Position numbers and translations under genes: made by a program. Below are positions 16,209 to 24,466 of a stretch of DNA of 24,718 nt, piece by piece; the stretch's first letter is position 1; each line of letters begins with the position of its first letter. This stretch comes from UBA1189 sp045647345 (GTDB lineage: Bacteria > Bacteroidota > Bacteroidia > Bacteroidales > Bacteroidaceae), in contig JAZRMG010000062.1 of NCBI GenBank assembly GCA_045647345.1, forward strand, positions 1 through 24,718, read 5' to 3'. The notes below the pieces were generated by a model, which searched no databases, was not told the origin of the DNA, and saw only the letters and a program-made list of their open reading frames with translations.

Positions 16209-17960
16209 ATGAAAATAAAGAATAGTAAAATATTGAGTTGCATTGTACTGTTGGCAGTATTGTTGGCTTCTTGTAGCAGTGCGGATATGGATAGCGTAAA
16301 AATTGTGTGTACGAGTGATGTGCATGGACATTTCTTTCCGTATGACTATTTGCATGATAAGTCTTCTAGTGGTAGTCTTGCGCGCGTTAGCTCTTATTTG
16401 AATGAGTTGCGTTCTTCTACAGCGTATGGCGATAATGTTATTTATATAGATAATGGTGATATACTGCAGGGACAACCTACTGCATACTATTCCAATACGG
16501 TGGATGTCGGAAATACGCATCTTGCTGCCGATGTCCTTAACTACTTGAAATGTGATGTGGCTATGTTGGGCAATCATGATATCGAAACGGGAGGTAGCAC
16601 TTATCAGCGCTATCTTGAGGATTTGGATTGCAAAGCTGTAGCTGGAAATATCCTATACGAAGATACTGATTATCCATTTTTACCTCCTTATGTGCTCGTT
16701 GAACGTGGTGGGTTGCAGATTGCATTTCTTGGTCTGACTACTCCTGCGATTCCTAATTGGTTGCCTCGTTCTTTATGGAAGGGCCTACAATTCGCTGATA
16801 TGGAGCAATCGGCTCAACGATGGATGAAGCATTTGCATGATCATGCTAATCCTGATCTTGTCATTGGGCTTTTTCATTCAGGCTATGAAGGTGGTATCGT
16901 TACGGATGAGTGTGTTGAAAATGCAACTCGTGCTGTGGCAGAGTTTGTCCCAGGTTTTGATGTCATCTTTTATGGACATGACCATCGGGCGCGCTGTGAA
17001 AAAATTGTAAATGTCGAGGGTGACACTGTTCTTCTTATTAATCCAGCAAATAATGCTAACAAAGTTGCAACTCTGGATGTGAAACGTGTAAAGGTTGGTG
17101 GTAGGGAAGAACTTGTACTTACTGCTGATCTTGTAGATATGAATACCTATGAGGTTGATGTGAAGTATTTGGAAACCTTTGCAACAAAGCACCAGGAAGT
17201 ACAAGATTACGTAAGTCGTAGAATAGGTACATTAACTGATTCTATCAGTTCACGTGATGCTTATTTTGGCCCGTCGCCTTTTATTGACTTTATTCATCAG
17301 ATGCAGCTTGCTGTTTCAGGTGCTCAGATCTCTTTTGTGGCACCTCTGACATTTGATACTACATTAGCAAAAGGTGATGTCTATGTGCGTGACATGTTTA
17401 ATCTTTATCGCTATGAGAATATGCTCTACGTGATGCGACTCAAAGGATATGAAATAAAGAATTATCTTGAGATGTCCTACTCCTTATGGACTAACCAAAT
17501 GACCTCTGCTAATGATCATCTACTACTTTTTGACGAGGTTGAGATCATGGCTGACGCAAATGCCTCACGCATGAAGCATCTTGTTTACAATTTTGATTCG
17601 GCGGCAGGTGTTCTTTATGAGGTTGATGTTACACGGCCTACGGGTGAGAAAATTGCCATTAAGTCATTGGCTGATGGTAAGCCATTCGATATGAATGGAG
17701 TGTATCTTGTGGCTTTAAACTCGTATCGCGGTAATGGCGGAGGTGAACTACTTACTAAGGGGGCTGGAATCCCGCATGACGAGTTGGCTCGTCGTGTAGA
17801 ATATTCTACAGAAATAGATCTTCGTTTCTATATGCTGAATTATATTGAAATGGCTGGTACGATAAGCCCCAAATCGCTGAACCATTGGAAGTTTGTTCCT
17901 GAGTCATGGGCTATTTTAGCCGCAGAACGTGATCGCCGGTTGTTGTTTGGAGATGAATAG
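16209..17960 (+). CDS. 5'-nucleotidase / metallophosphatase family lipoprotein (UshA-like)
   Basis: Predicted extracytoplasmic nucleotide phosphohydrolase of 583 residues, for scavenging nucleosides and phosphate. A lipoprotein signal peptide ends in LLASC with Cys22. The calcineurin-like domain has the full metal-site set: TSDVHGHF (Asp37, His39), DNGD (Asp84), GNHD (121-124), LFHSG (His223) and GHDHR (256-260). The C-terminal 5'-nucleotidase substrate domain follows, with RYENMLYVMRLKGYEIK and ALNSYRGNGGGELL. A 2',3'-cyclic nucleotide phosphodiesterase activity (CpdB-like) cannot be excluded from motifs alone. It has its own promoter (16157-16187). Its stop is 2 bp from the stop of the convergent asparaginase gene, with no hairpin between. 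The leading residues before ATG 16209 (TTG start at 16185) are rejected because the signal peptide begins at 16209. Confidence 0.93.
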   Translation: MKIKNSKILSCIVLLAVLLASCSSADMDSVKIVCTSDVHGHFFPYDYLHDKSSSGSLARVSSYLNELRSSTAYGDNVIYIDNGDILQGQPTAYYSNTVDVGNTHLAADVLNYLKCDVAMLGNHDIETGGSTYQRYLEDLDCKAVAGNILYEDTDYPFLPPYVLVERGGLQIAFLGLTTPAIPNWLPRSLWKGLQFADMEQSAQRWMKHLHDHANPDLVIGLFHSGYEGGIVTDECVENATRAVAEFVPGFDVIFYGHDHRARCEKIVNVEGDTVLLINPANNANKVATLDVKRVKVGGREELVLTADLVDMNTYEVDVKYLETFATKHQEVQDYVSRRIGTLTDSISSRDAYFGPSPFIDFIHQMQLAVSGAQISFVAPLTFDTTLAKGDVYVRDMFNLYRYENMLYVMRLKGYEIKNYLEMSYSLWTNQMTSANDHLLLFDEVEIMADANASRMKHLVYNFDSAAGVLYEVDVTRPTGEKIAIKSLADGKPFDMNGVYLVALNSYRGNGGGELLTKGAGIPHDELARRVEYSTEIDLRFYMLNYIEMAGTISPKSLNHWKFVPESWAILAAERDRRLLFGDE

Positions 17961-17962
17961 GG

Positions 17963-19003
17963 TTATATTGTTATCTCTCCTGCAATAGATACATTCATGT
18001 AGTCGCGTATTTCCTCGGTGTTGTAGCCTTTGCCGATGAGGTGCATCAGTTTGGTGAGTGCGGCCTCTACTGTAGAGTCGTGTCCATTGATAATGCCGAC
18101 TTCGAGTAATTGGCGCCCTGTTTCGTAGAGATTCATCTTTACGCTGCCCGTACTACATTGTGTGATGTTTACAATTGTTTTTCCTGATGCGGTAGCTTTA
18201 GTAAGTGCTTTTACAAGCCACTCCTTTTGGGGAGCATTTCCGCTACCGAAAGTGCGGAATATGATGCCTTTAACTTCTTTAATTTGTAGTATCTTCTTTA
18301 CGATGCAGGGGTCTATTCCTGGAAATAATGAGAAGATGATGATGTTACTGTCCATAGCATAGTGAGGCGTTAGTATGCTTGTACGGTCGTAAGGACGTAT
18401 GTAGTGGCGGTAATAGGTGATTTCTATGCCTGATTGTGCCAGCACCGGGTAATTGTTTGAGACAAATGCATCAAAGCTTTCTGCACTAACTTTTGTCGTT
18501 CGATTTCCTCTCATTAATTTCTCATGGAAGAATACGCAAACTTCAGGTACTATTGGGGTTCCGTCTTCATTCTTGGCGGCTGCAATTTCTATGGCCGTTA
18601 GTAAGTTCTCCTTGCCGTCGGTACGAAGCGCACCTATTGGTAGTTGACTTCCGGTGAGAATGACTGGTTTCATCAAGCCATCAAGCATGAAGCTCAATGC
18701 AGAAGCTGTGAAGGCCATAGTGTCCGTACCATGTAGAATTACAAAACCGTCATACCGCTCATAATTGCTGTAAATGATGCCTGCTAATTCACGCCAGAAG
18801 TTCGGATCCATGTCCGAGGAGTCAATAGGGGGATCAAATGTATAGGCATAAATGTCAGGATTAATCTGTTTGATTTCAGGTACATGCTGCAATAGGCGGT
18901 CGAAGTCAAAGTTTGTCAGTGCTCCCGTCTCGGGATTCTGTATCATGCCGATTGTTCCTCCGGTATATATCAATAGTACAGATGCTTGGTTCGTTGAGTT
19001 CAT
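17963..19003 (-). CDS. ansA: Type I (cytoplasmic) L-asparaginase
   Basis: Hydrolyses L-asparagine to aspartate and ammonia. The 346-residue protein lacks a signal peptide, as expected of type I. The catalytic set can be located: Thr17 in YTGGTIGM, Thr93-Asp94 in ILHGTDTM, and Lys171 in GNRTTKVSAESFDAF. Other family blocks are KPVILTGSQLPIGALRTDGKEN and FRTFGSGNAP. Length agrees with the family (~340). It is monocistronic, convergent with the 5'-nucleotidase gene and preceded by a candidate -7 box about 25 bp before the ATG. Related AspG/GatD-type amidotransferase subunits share the fold, but the wording and length here favour AnsA. Confidence 0.96.
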   Translation of the reverse strand: MNSTNQASVLLIYTGGTIGMIQNPETGALTNFDFDRLLQHVPEIKQINPDIYAYTFDPPIDSSDMDPNFWRELAGIIYSNYERYDGFVILHGTDTMAFTASALSFMLDGLMKPVILTGSQLPIGALRTDGKENLLTAIEIAAAKNEDGTPIVPEVCVFFHEKLMRGNRTTKVSAESFDAFVSNNYPVLAQSGIEITYYRHYIRPYDRTSILTPHYAMDSNIIIFSLFPGIDPCIVKKILQIKEVKGIIFRTFGSGNAPQKEWLVKALTKATASGKTIVNITQCSTGSVKMNLYETGRQLLEVGIINGHDSTVEAALTKLMHLIGKGYNTEEIRDYMNVSIAGEITI

Positions 19004-19027
19004 ACGGGTACTAGTTGTTTGAGAATG

Positions 19028-19035
19028 CGAAGTTA
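19028..19035 (-). promoter_or_regulatory. Candidate -7 box for ansA
   Basis: Minus-strand TAACTTCG is one base from TAnnTTTG and 24 bp before the ansA ATG. No clear -33 element was found. Confidence 0.4.
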
Positions 19036-19390
19036 CGAAGAACTTGTGTAATAATCATTCATTCAGAAAGAAAATCTATAAAAATAATAGCATAAATGTT
19101 GTTTTTTATAGTTGACCGAGATTAAGATAGGTGTTGTCGAGACATTTGTTGTCTGTAGTATTAGCTAGTATTGCTGTTGGTGACTATTCGTGTTACTCAC
19201 CCCTTACATACGTTCTAATTCCCTCGCGTTGGTAGATGTGGATTGTATTGTCAGTGCTATGAACGAACTATTGGTGATATCTCGGAAAGATCGAGGGGTG
19301 GATTATCGAGATGGAGATGCTGAAAATAGTTAAATGATTCGTTGTAATAAAAAAAAGATGGTAAAGTTTTCTTAATAGTTTTTTTTGCTA
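19036..19390. other. Divergent intergenic region, ansA / large lipoprotein gene
   Basis: No recognisable gene. A 47-codon open frame with a GTG start lies at 19190-19333 (+), containing ALVDVDCIVSAMNELLVISR; it has no recognised homology, no ribosome-binding site and no promoter, so it is not called. ATCTCG and CGAGAT form a short inverted repeat in its 3' half. The right end carries an A8 run (19349-19356) and a T8 run (19379-19386) next to the lipoprotein promoter. Confidence 0.5.
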
Positions 19391-19398
19391 TATATTTG
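19391..19398 (+). promoter_or_regulatory. -7 box of the lipoprotein/barrel operon
   Basis: TATATTTG matches TAnnTTTG exactly and is preceded by a T8 run at 19379-19386, within the spacer. No clear -33 TTG was found. A start near 19404 would leave a leader of about 70 bases. Confidence 0.55.
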
Positions 19399-19473
19399 CA
19401 AATTTGGAGTAGTGGTGATGTGGGGATTGTGTATTAAAAAACAAAGGAATATCTGTAAGAAAAGTTTATATTT

Positions 19474-22400
19474 ATGTGTAAAAAAAAGCTTGGAATGCTC
19501 TTGCTGGGAGCAATATCTCTTTTTTGCTCATGCGTAGACAATACCTACGATTTGGCCAATAAAGAGCTTTCGATGGATGTGAAGATTGCCGGAAACAAGT
19601 TGGCCCTGCCTTTGGGTAGCATGCGAGCCATTATGCTCGACTCACTTATCAATGTTGACGATTTGGAGTTTTTGAAAATTACAAATGGAGTGTATGGTAT
19701 CAGCATGTCTGACTCGTTGCCTATTGAGATGGACATACCCTCCGTTAAACTTTCTGTGCCATCTCAGAAACATTCGTCAAAGATTGACTTTATAGAGGTA
19801 GATATTACGGAGGTGGATATTGAAGGAGTCAATGCGGAGCCTGCAGTTTTTGCTGTTCCCAATATGTCGCTTGATGATTTGAATGAAAAGCTTCCCAATC
19901 TGTCCTCAAGTGTCTCGGCAAGTCTGGTTCCGGATGATTTGAAAACACTTTTTGAGACAATAAAAAGTGGAGTTTCTTTGACTTTTACACCTGAGTACGA
20001 ATTCCGCTCAATGGTATTTCCTTTGTCTGATGTTGTGGCATGCCAGATGAGTTATAAACTGCCGGAGCAGGTAAGAAGTCTGTCGTCAATCAAATTGGCT
20101 AATCGTATTGAAGGGGTAAGTTCGGCAACAGGCTCACTCATTCAGTTCAATATATCACATCCCGGAGTGCTCTCGGATGTAGCGAAGTCAATATCATTCA
20201 GTGTGGAGTTTCCTGAGGCATTTAAATTGTCGTTGGATAAGAGCGCGCAGGATGCTAACAAATACCGTTTGGTAAATGCTCACACTTTAGAGGTGGATGG
20301 ATTGGTTGCAAAAGGAAATACAACGTCTATACAGTTCTATATAGATGAATTACAGGGGTTGGAGCAATTTGTTGACCTTGAAACAGGTGTCCTAAGCATG
20401 GATGAGGTAATCAGATATGCTGTGGAATACAAGTTGGATGGTAAAGTGAAACTGTCGTCTGAAACTAATTTGGATGATTTTAAGTTTAGTGTGGATCTGG
20501 ATATTCCTTTAGGATTCCGTGATATTGAGGGTGAAACAAATGATATCCGTGTTAGTTTCAGTCCGATTCATATGGATTTTCAGGCACACTTTGATAACTT
20601 GCAGCATATTGAACGTATAGACTCTGTCTTATTTGATGCTCATAATAGCGTATTAATCTTTGACACAGATATGACGGGTGGATTCAGTCCATTCTTTCTA
20701 AAAGAAGGACATGCTTTGAAGCTTGCATTTCCCGAGGAACTGATTATTGATAATGCTCTTTCTGTGTATCCGACTAAGAATGATGCGGAGCCTAAGATTG
20801 TGTATGACGCAAAGGAACATGCATTCTATGTATACGATCTGGAAGTGTTTGTACACTCTCATTGGGAGTTGGCGCTTGATCGTATAGTGCTGAATAAACC
20901 TGTGGTGGATGGTGTGCTTGACATCGATGTGAATGCCTTGGTCTCTGCCGTTGATGCGCAGAGGAATGAAGTGGAATATCTGGATTTGGCAGGAGTGAAG
21001 TTGGAGTCATTGAATTCTACGTTAGAGAACTTGAAACAAAAACAGGCCATATTCACGATGAAAAAATCACATTTGATGATTGAAGATGCAATCTTTTATA
21101 CTGAGAATGTCATTGCTCCGTTGGACACTTATACTTCATTCTCGCTTAACGAGGAGATCCCTTACGAAATAGGACGGATTGAGTCTATCGGTTTTGCGGA
21201 GGACGTGTCTGTGTGCTTTGAAATGAAGATAGATGAATTGGAGAAGCTAGACACGGAGATTCATTTGGATGTACATGCGGCGTTGCCTTCGTTCCTGAAA
21301 TTGAAAAGTACTAATCCGGATGTGGTTGTCAAGGGAGATTCATTGTTTGTGAAGGCGGACTATCATCCCATTCAAGATGAGGCATTGGTTATAGAACTCT
21401 TGTGTACAGGACTTGATTTTACGGGTGCGGAATTTGGTTACAAAGGCTTGGAGCCTAAGGATTCGGCCAATGGTAAAAGCTATCTCTCATGTGTTGGAGA
21501 TGTTGTTGTATTAGGAGATCTCTATATCGATGATCTTGATTTTCATTCTCATGTATTGAAGGAGATTGAGGATATCACGATGGAAATTAATATCTCATTG
21601 GATGATATCGAAGTGAAACATTTCAGCGGTTTATATCGTGGTGAAATTGAAAGAATAAAAGAGTCTTTCAACTTAGAATTAAGTGATGGCTTGGCATTCT
21701 TGAAGGATGAGAACAATCGCATCACACTTGCTGAACCGCAAATTATGATTGCATTAGAGAATACTGTTTCCGTTCCTGTTGATATCGACTTGCAGCTATC
21801 AGGAAAGGATGATTATGGGAATGTGATAGAAACATCTGTAATCAGTCAGGTGTTCCGTATTGAACCTGCTGGGTTTGATGCCTCGACAAATGTTGTTACT
21901 CCTCGTACAACTAGGTTGTTTATTACAAGCGATACTAGTAGAATCTCTATGCAGGGATATCAGAACGTGGAAATACCGAATTTGGCTCGTCTGCTCGAAC
22001 GTATGCCTAGTTCGATAGATTTAGCCGTACATCCCGTTGTGGATAAGTCGGTAACTCATAGTATTGATCTCAGTAAAGGTGTTAAATTTAATGGGGAATA
22101 TTCAGTTGTGATTCCTTTTAAGTTTGATGATTTCCATATTTGCTATACCGATACCATATCAAATCTTCAGCTCAATTTGGGCGAGACATTTGAAATGTTC
22201 AGCAATATTTCTCTGGCAGCCAAGATGAATGTCAAGAATACATTGCCTGTGGGCGTGTCGCTTTCTGTTAAGGCACTTAATCAGCAGGGCGTGGTGATTG
22301 AGGATATAGCTATCGACTCTTTGCGCATAGCAGCGGGTGATGGCAGTAATATATCGGAGGCTACCCAGTCACAGCAAGTAAAGTTTGCTATTAAGAGTAG

Positions 22401-22566
22401 GTCGGGTGACTTGTCTGCATTGGATAAGTTGGCATTTACACTTGAGGCATTAGTTGATCATACCGAAGGTGGCGTATCGTTGAAGCAGGAACAGGGGCTT
22501 CAACTCTCCGATATTGTGATAGAGGTTTCTGGAGATATTGAGGCAAACTTGACAGAGAAAAAATAA
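19474..22566 (+). CDS. Large beta-rich lipoprotein of unknown function, operon partner of DUF5723 barrel
   Basis: I do not recognise a named family. The 1030-residue product begins with a lipoprotein signal peptide (MCKKKLGMLLLGAISLFCSC, Cys20 acylated) followed by VDNTYDLANKELSMDV. The rest has no membrane segment and reads as many alternating hydrophobic strands (e.g. ISFSVEFPEAFKLSLD, FKFSVDLDIPLGFRD, IHLDVHAALPSFLKL, SLAAKMNVKNTLPVGVSLSV), consistent with a chain of beta-sandwich modules. The N-terminal unit with NKLALPLGSMRAIMLDSL resembles segments I have seen in other Bacteroidetes lipoproteins, but I cannot name it. It is very rich in Asp/Glu. The DUF5723 gene starts 42 bp downstream with no terminator between, so the two are likely cotranscribed and may form an outer-membrane complex (inference). 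An A8 run lies in codons 3-5. Confidence 0.85.
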   Translation: MCKKKLGMLLLGAISLFCSCVDNTYDLANKELSMDVKIAGNKLALPLGSMRAIMLDSLINVDDLEFLKITNGVYGISMSDSLPIEMDIPSVKLSVPSQKHSSKIDFIEVDITEVDIEGVNAEPAVFAVPNMSLDDLNEKLPNLSSSVSASLVPDDLKTLFETIKSGVSLTFTPEYEFRSMVFPLSDVVACQMSYKLPEQVRSLSSIKLANRIEGVSSATGSLIQFNISHPGVLSDVAKSISFSVEFPEAFKLSLDKSAQDANKYRLVNAHTLEVDGLVAKGNTTSIQFYIDELQGLEQFVDLETGVLSMDEVIRYAVEYKLDGKVKLSSETNLDDFKFSVDLDIPLGFRDIEGETNDIRVSFSPIHMDFQAHFDNLQHIERIDSVLFDAHNSVLIFDTDMTGGFSPFFLKEGHALKLAFPEELIIDNALSVYPTKNDAEPKIVYDAKEHAFYVYDLEVFVHSHWELALDRIVLNKPVVDGVLDIDVNALVSAVDAQRNEVEYLDLAGVKLESLNSTLENLKQKQAIFTMKKSHLMIEDAIFYTENVIAPLDTYTSFSLNEEIPYEIGRIESIGFAEDVSVCFEMKIDELEKLDTEIHLDVHAALPSFLKLKSTNPDVVVKGDSLFVKADYHPIQDEALVIELLCTGLDFTGAEFGYKGLEPKDSANGKSYLSCVGDVVVLGDLYIDDLDFHSHVLKEIEDITMEINISLDDIEVKHFSGLYRGEIERIKESFNLELSDGLAFLKDENNRITLAEPQIMIALENTVSVPVDIDLQLSGKDDYGNVIETSVISQVFRIEPAGFDASTNVVTPRTTRLFITSDTSRISMQGYQNVEIPNLARLLERMPSSIDLAVHPVVDKSVTHSIDLSKGVKFNGEYSVVIPFKFDDFHICYTDTISNLQLNLGETFEMFSNISLAAKMNVKNTLPVGVSLSVKALNQQGVVIEDIAIDSLRIAAGDGSNISEATQSQQVKFAIKSRSGDLSALDKLAFTLEALVDHTEGGVSLKQEQGLQLSDIVIEVSGDIEANLTEKK

Positions 22567-22608
22567 AAGCTCTATTGCTAAGTACTAATACTACTCAATT
22601 TAGAAAAA

Positions 22609-23985
22609 ATGAAACGAATGAAATATTTAGTTGCAGTGGTTCTGCTTGCTGCAGTCTCATTAAATGGTAGGGCACAGACAGCCAAATCATCTTATTTTCT
22701 TGATGGTGCATTTTATAACTATCAGTTGAATCCGGCAATGAAGGCTGAGCGCGGTTTCTTCGCTGTGGGTGTTGGTAACCTCGCCTTTGGAAGTAACGGT
22801 AATGTGGGTCTTTCCAATTTCCTCTATCCGATAGGTGAAGACAAGCTCACTACATTCATGAGTGGTACTGTGGACCAGAACCAATTCTTGGGCAATCTGC
22901 CTGATGCTGTCCGTTTGGGTTTCAATCTTGACGAGACTATACTTGCTATGGGACTCCGTATGTTTGGAGGATACACCACATTAAGTTTGTCCATGCATGC
23001 TAATGCTACCACTTCATTGCCCAAGGGTTTCTTTGAGTTCGCAAAGAAGGGTTTGCAGGAGAACTGCTACAGCTTCTCTGGTGTTAATTTCAACAGCACC
23101 AATTACGCGGCTCTTACTCTCGGGCACTCACGTGAGATTTTCGATGGTTTCCGTGTTGGTGTCAATGCAAAATATCTGTTAGGTTTGGCTCATGCCAATG
23201 TGACAGTCGATAAGCTCGAAGTGGAGTTCAGCGAAGAGCGTTGGCGTGCCACAAGCCACGCCCATGCACAGGCTGCCCTCTTCTGTGATGCCGAGATGAA
23301 GTTGGAAGATGGTTCTATCAGTGGATTTGAGATAGGTTCTACCATTCCTGCCGCCACGGGGCTTGCTTTTGACTTTGGTGTAGTGTATGACATGGAGGAC
23401 ATCGTTCCAGGACTCACTCTCTCGGCTTCTGTCATAGATTTGGGAAAAATTAACTGGCAGTATATGATGACGGCTCAAAGTGCTGATGCTGAGGTGATGT
23501 TCGACGGCTTTGATGAGATTGACCCCAATGATGTGAATGCATCATTGGATGTCGAACTGGAGAATTTGCAAGAGCAGGCCATGGAAATGATCGATTTTGA
23601 GTACGGAAGCGTAAAGGCTATGTCAACGGCTCTGAATACCACTATGTATCTTGGTGCTGAGTATAATATGCCTTTCTACAGACCCTTGTCAGTCGGTATA
23701 CTTTATGGTCAGCGCTTCTCTTCATCGACTTTCAATAAGTGGCACGAGGTACGTGGGTTCCTCAATATCGCACCTCTCAAGTGGATTGAGGCCTCGGCCA
23801 ATTTTGGTACTACCAGTTATGGCACCAGCTGGGGATGGATGTTAAATTATCACCCTGCCGGTTTTACTTTCTTTGTGGGCAGCGACTATATGCTTACAAA
23901 GGTAACACCACAATTTATTCCTGTCGATGACTTGAATACCCACATCACTTTAGGTGTAAATCTGGCTATCGGAAAGCGGAAGTAA
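22609..23985 (+). CDS. DUF5723 family predicted outer-membrane beta-barrel protein
   Basis: A 458-residue exported protein. A signal peptide ends near GRA|QTA (residue 22). The mature start SSYFLDGAFYNYQLNPAMKAERGFFAVGVGNL matches the pattern of DUF5723 proteins (split here over two motifs: LNPAM and GFFAVGVGNLAFGSNG), with LSNFLYPIGEDKL after it. Alternating-residue strands run to the end, finishing with ITLGVNLAIGKRK as a probable closing strand. DUF5723 proteins resemble PorV/FadL-like barrels of Bacteroidetes, but their role is unknown. Context suggests work with the 1030-residue lipoprotein encoded just upstream. ATG 22609 is used; the in-frame ATG at 22618 is possible too. Codon use looks more biased towards C-ending codons than in the upstream gene, suggesting higher expression. 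Terminator candidates follow at 24015 and 24093. Confidence 0.85.
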   Translation: MKRMKYLVAVVLLAAVSLNGRAQTAKSSYFLDGAFYNYQLNPAMKAERGFFAVGVGNLAFGSNGNVGLSNFLYPIGEDKLTTFMSGTVDQNQFLGNLPDAVRLGFNLDETILAMGLRMFGGYTTLSLSMHANATTSLPKGFFEFAKKGLQENCYSFSGVNFNSTNYAALTLGHSREIFDGFRVGVNAKYLLGLAHANVTVDKLEVEFSEERWRATSHAHAQAALFCDAEMKLEDGSISGFEIGSTIPAATGLAFDFGVVYDMEDIVPGLTLSASVIDLGKINWQYMMTAQSADAEVMFDGFDEIDPNDVNASLDVELENLQEQAMEMIDFEYGSVKAMSTALNTTMYLGAEYNMPFYRPLSVGILYGQRFSSSTFNKWHEVRGFLNIAPLKWIEASANFGTTSYGTSWGWMLNYHPAGFTFFVGSDYMLTKVTPQFIPVDDLNTHITLGVNLAIGKRK

Positions 23986-24014
23986 GCGTGGCGTTTCTCT
24001 CTCTTATTGATCTT

Positions 24015-24043
24015 ATGGCACCGGTTTTTACTGGTGCCATTTG
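24015..24043 (+). terminator. Terminator-like hairpin after the DUF5723 gene
   Basis: ATGGCACC (24015-24022) pairs with GGTGCCAT (24033-24040) around a T-rich loop. Only a short T stretch follows, so termination may be partial. Confidence 0.6.
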
Positions 24044-24092
24044 CGTGTATGTTACTTTTGTTCAATAGAAGTCGTGAGTGAGAGCAAAATTT

Positions 24093-24160
24093 ATCGCACC
24101 TGCTTCGCCAGCCTCTTGTACCTGCAATAATGTTTCAGTGCAGTGCGCGATTTTTTTTTG
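24093..24160 (+). terminator. Second hairpin with T9 tail; terminator or end of a small RNA
   Basis: ATCGCACCTGC (24093-24103) can pair imperfectly with GCAGTGCGCGAT (24140-24151), with one mismatch and one bulge, and the inner CTGCA/TGCAG offers a rival stem. A run of nine T (24151-24159) follows directly. It may be the main terminator of the lipoprotein/barrel operon, or the 3' end of an unannotated RNA. Confidence 0.5.
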
Positions 24161-24175
24161 TGAAGGGTGTCTAGT

Positions 24176-24279
24176 AACCCATTTATGAACTTTCTTATAT
24201 GGAGAAATGCTATATTATCTCCTTTATTTTCTCTTTATTCAATGTTTCTACTAAGTATATCTCTTTTCTTAAATGGGTT
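24176..24279. repeat. Inverted repeat, 10-bp arms, in the gap before the V/A-ATPase gene
   Basis: AACCCATTTA (24176-24185) and TAAATGGGTT (24270-24279) are perfect reverse complements with 84 bp between. The enclosed DNA contains a smaller GGAGA/TCTCC pair. No coding frame is seen. It could be a structured RNA, a small element with terminal repeats, or a regulatory region. The rest of 23986-24466 has no gene. Confidence 0.55.
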
Positions 24280-24419
24280 CACCCAATAATCTTAGAGGGT
24301 ATACCTGATATCTCTCGAGGCTCTACCTAATATTACGTTTCAGTTATCTTCTCGTGGCTTCGTTTTGTTTTTTGCTATTTATTCTTTGCAATTTTGCAGT
24401 TTTATTGAATTTTATTTCG

Positions 24420-24427
24420 TATTTTTG
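24420..24427 (+). promoter_or_regulatory. Candidate -7 box for the V/A-ATPase subunit E gene
   Basis: TATTTTTG fits TAnnTTTG and is 39 bp before the ATG. A TTG at 24394-24396 is 23 bp upstream, longer than the usual spacer. Confidence 0.45.
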
Positions 24428-24466
24428 CCGTTCATAAGAAAACTATATCAAAAACTATTTATAAAC

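Noticed and set aside
19190..19333. 47-codon frame with GTG start in the ansA/lipoprotein gap
   Set aside because: No homology recognised, no ribosome-binding site and no promoter; kept only as a note in the intergenic entry.
24176..24279. Insertion sequence or attachment site based on the inverted repeat
   Set aside because: No transposase, no target-site duplication that I can see and only one copy in the window; listed as an unexplained repeat instead.
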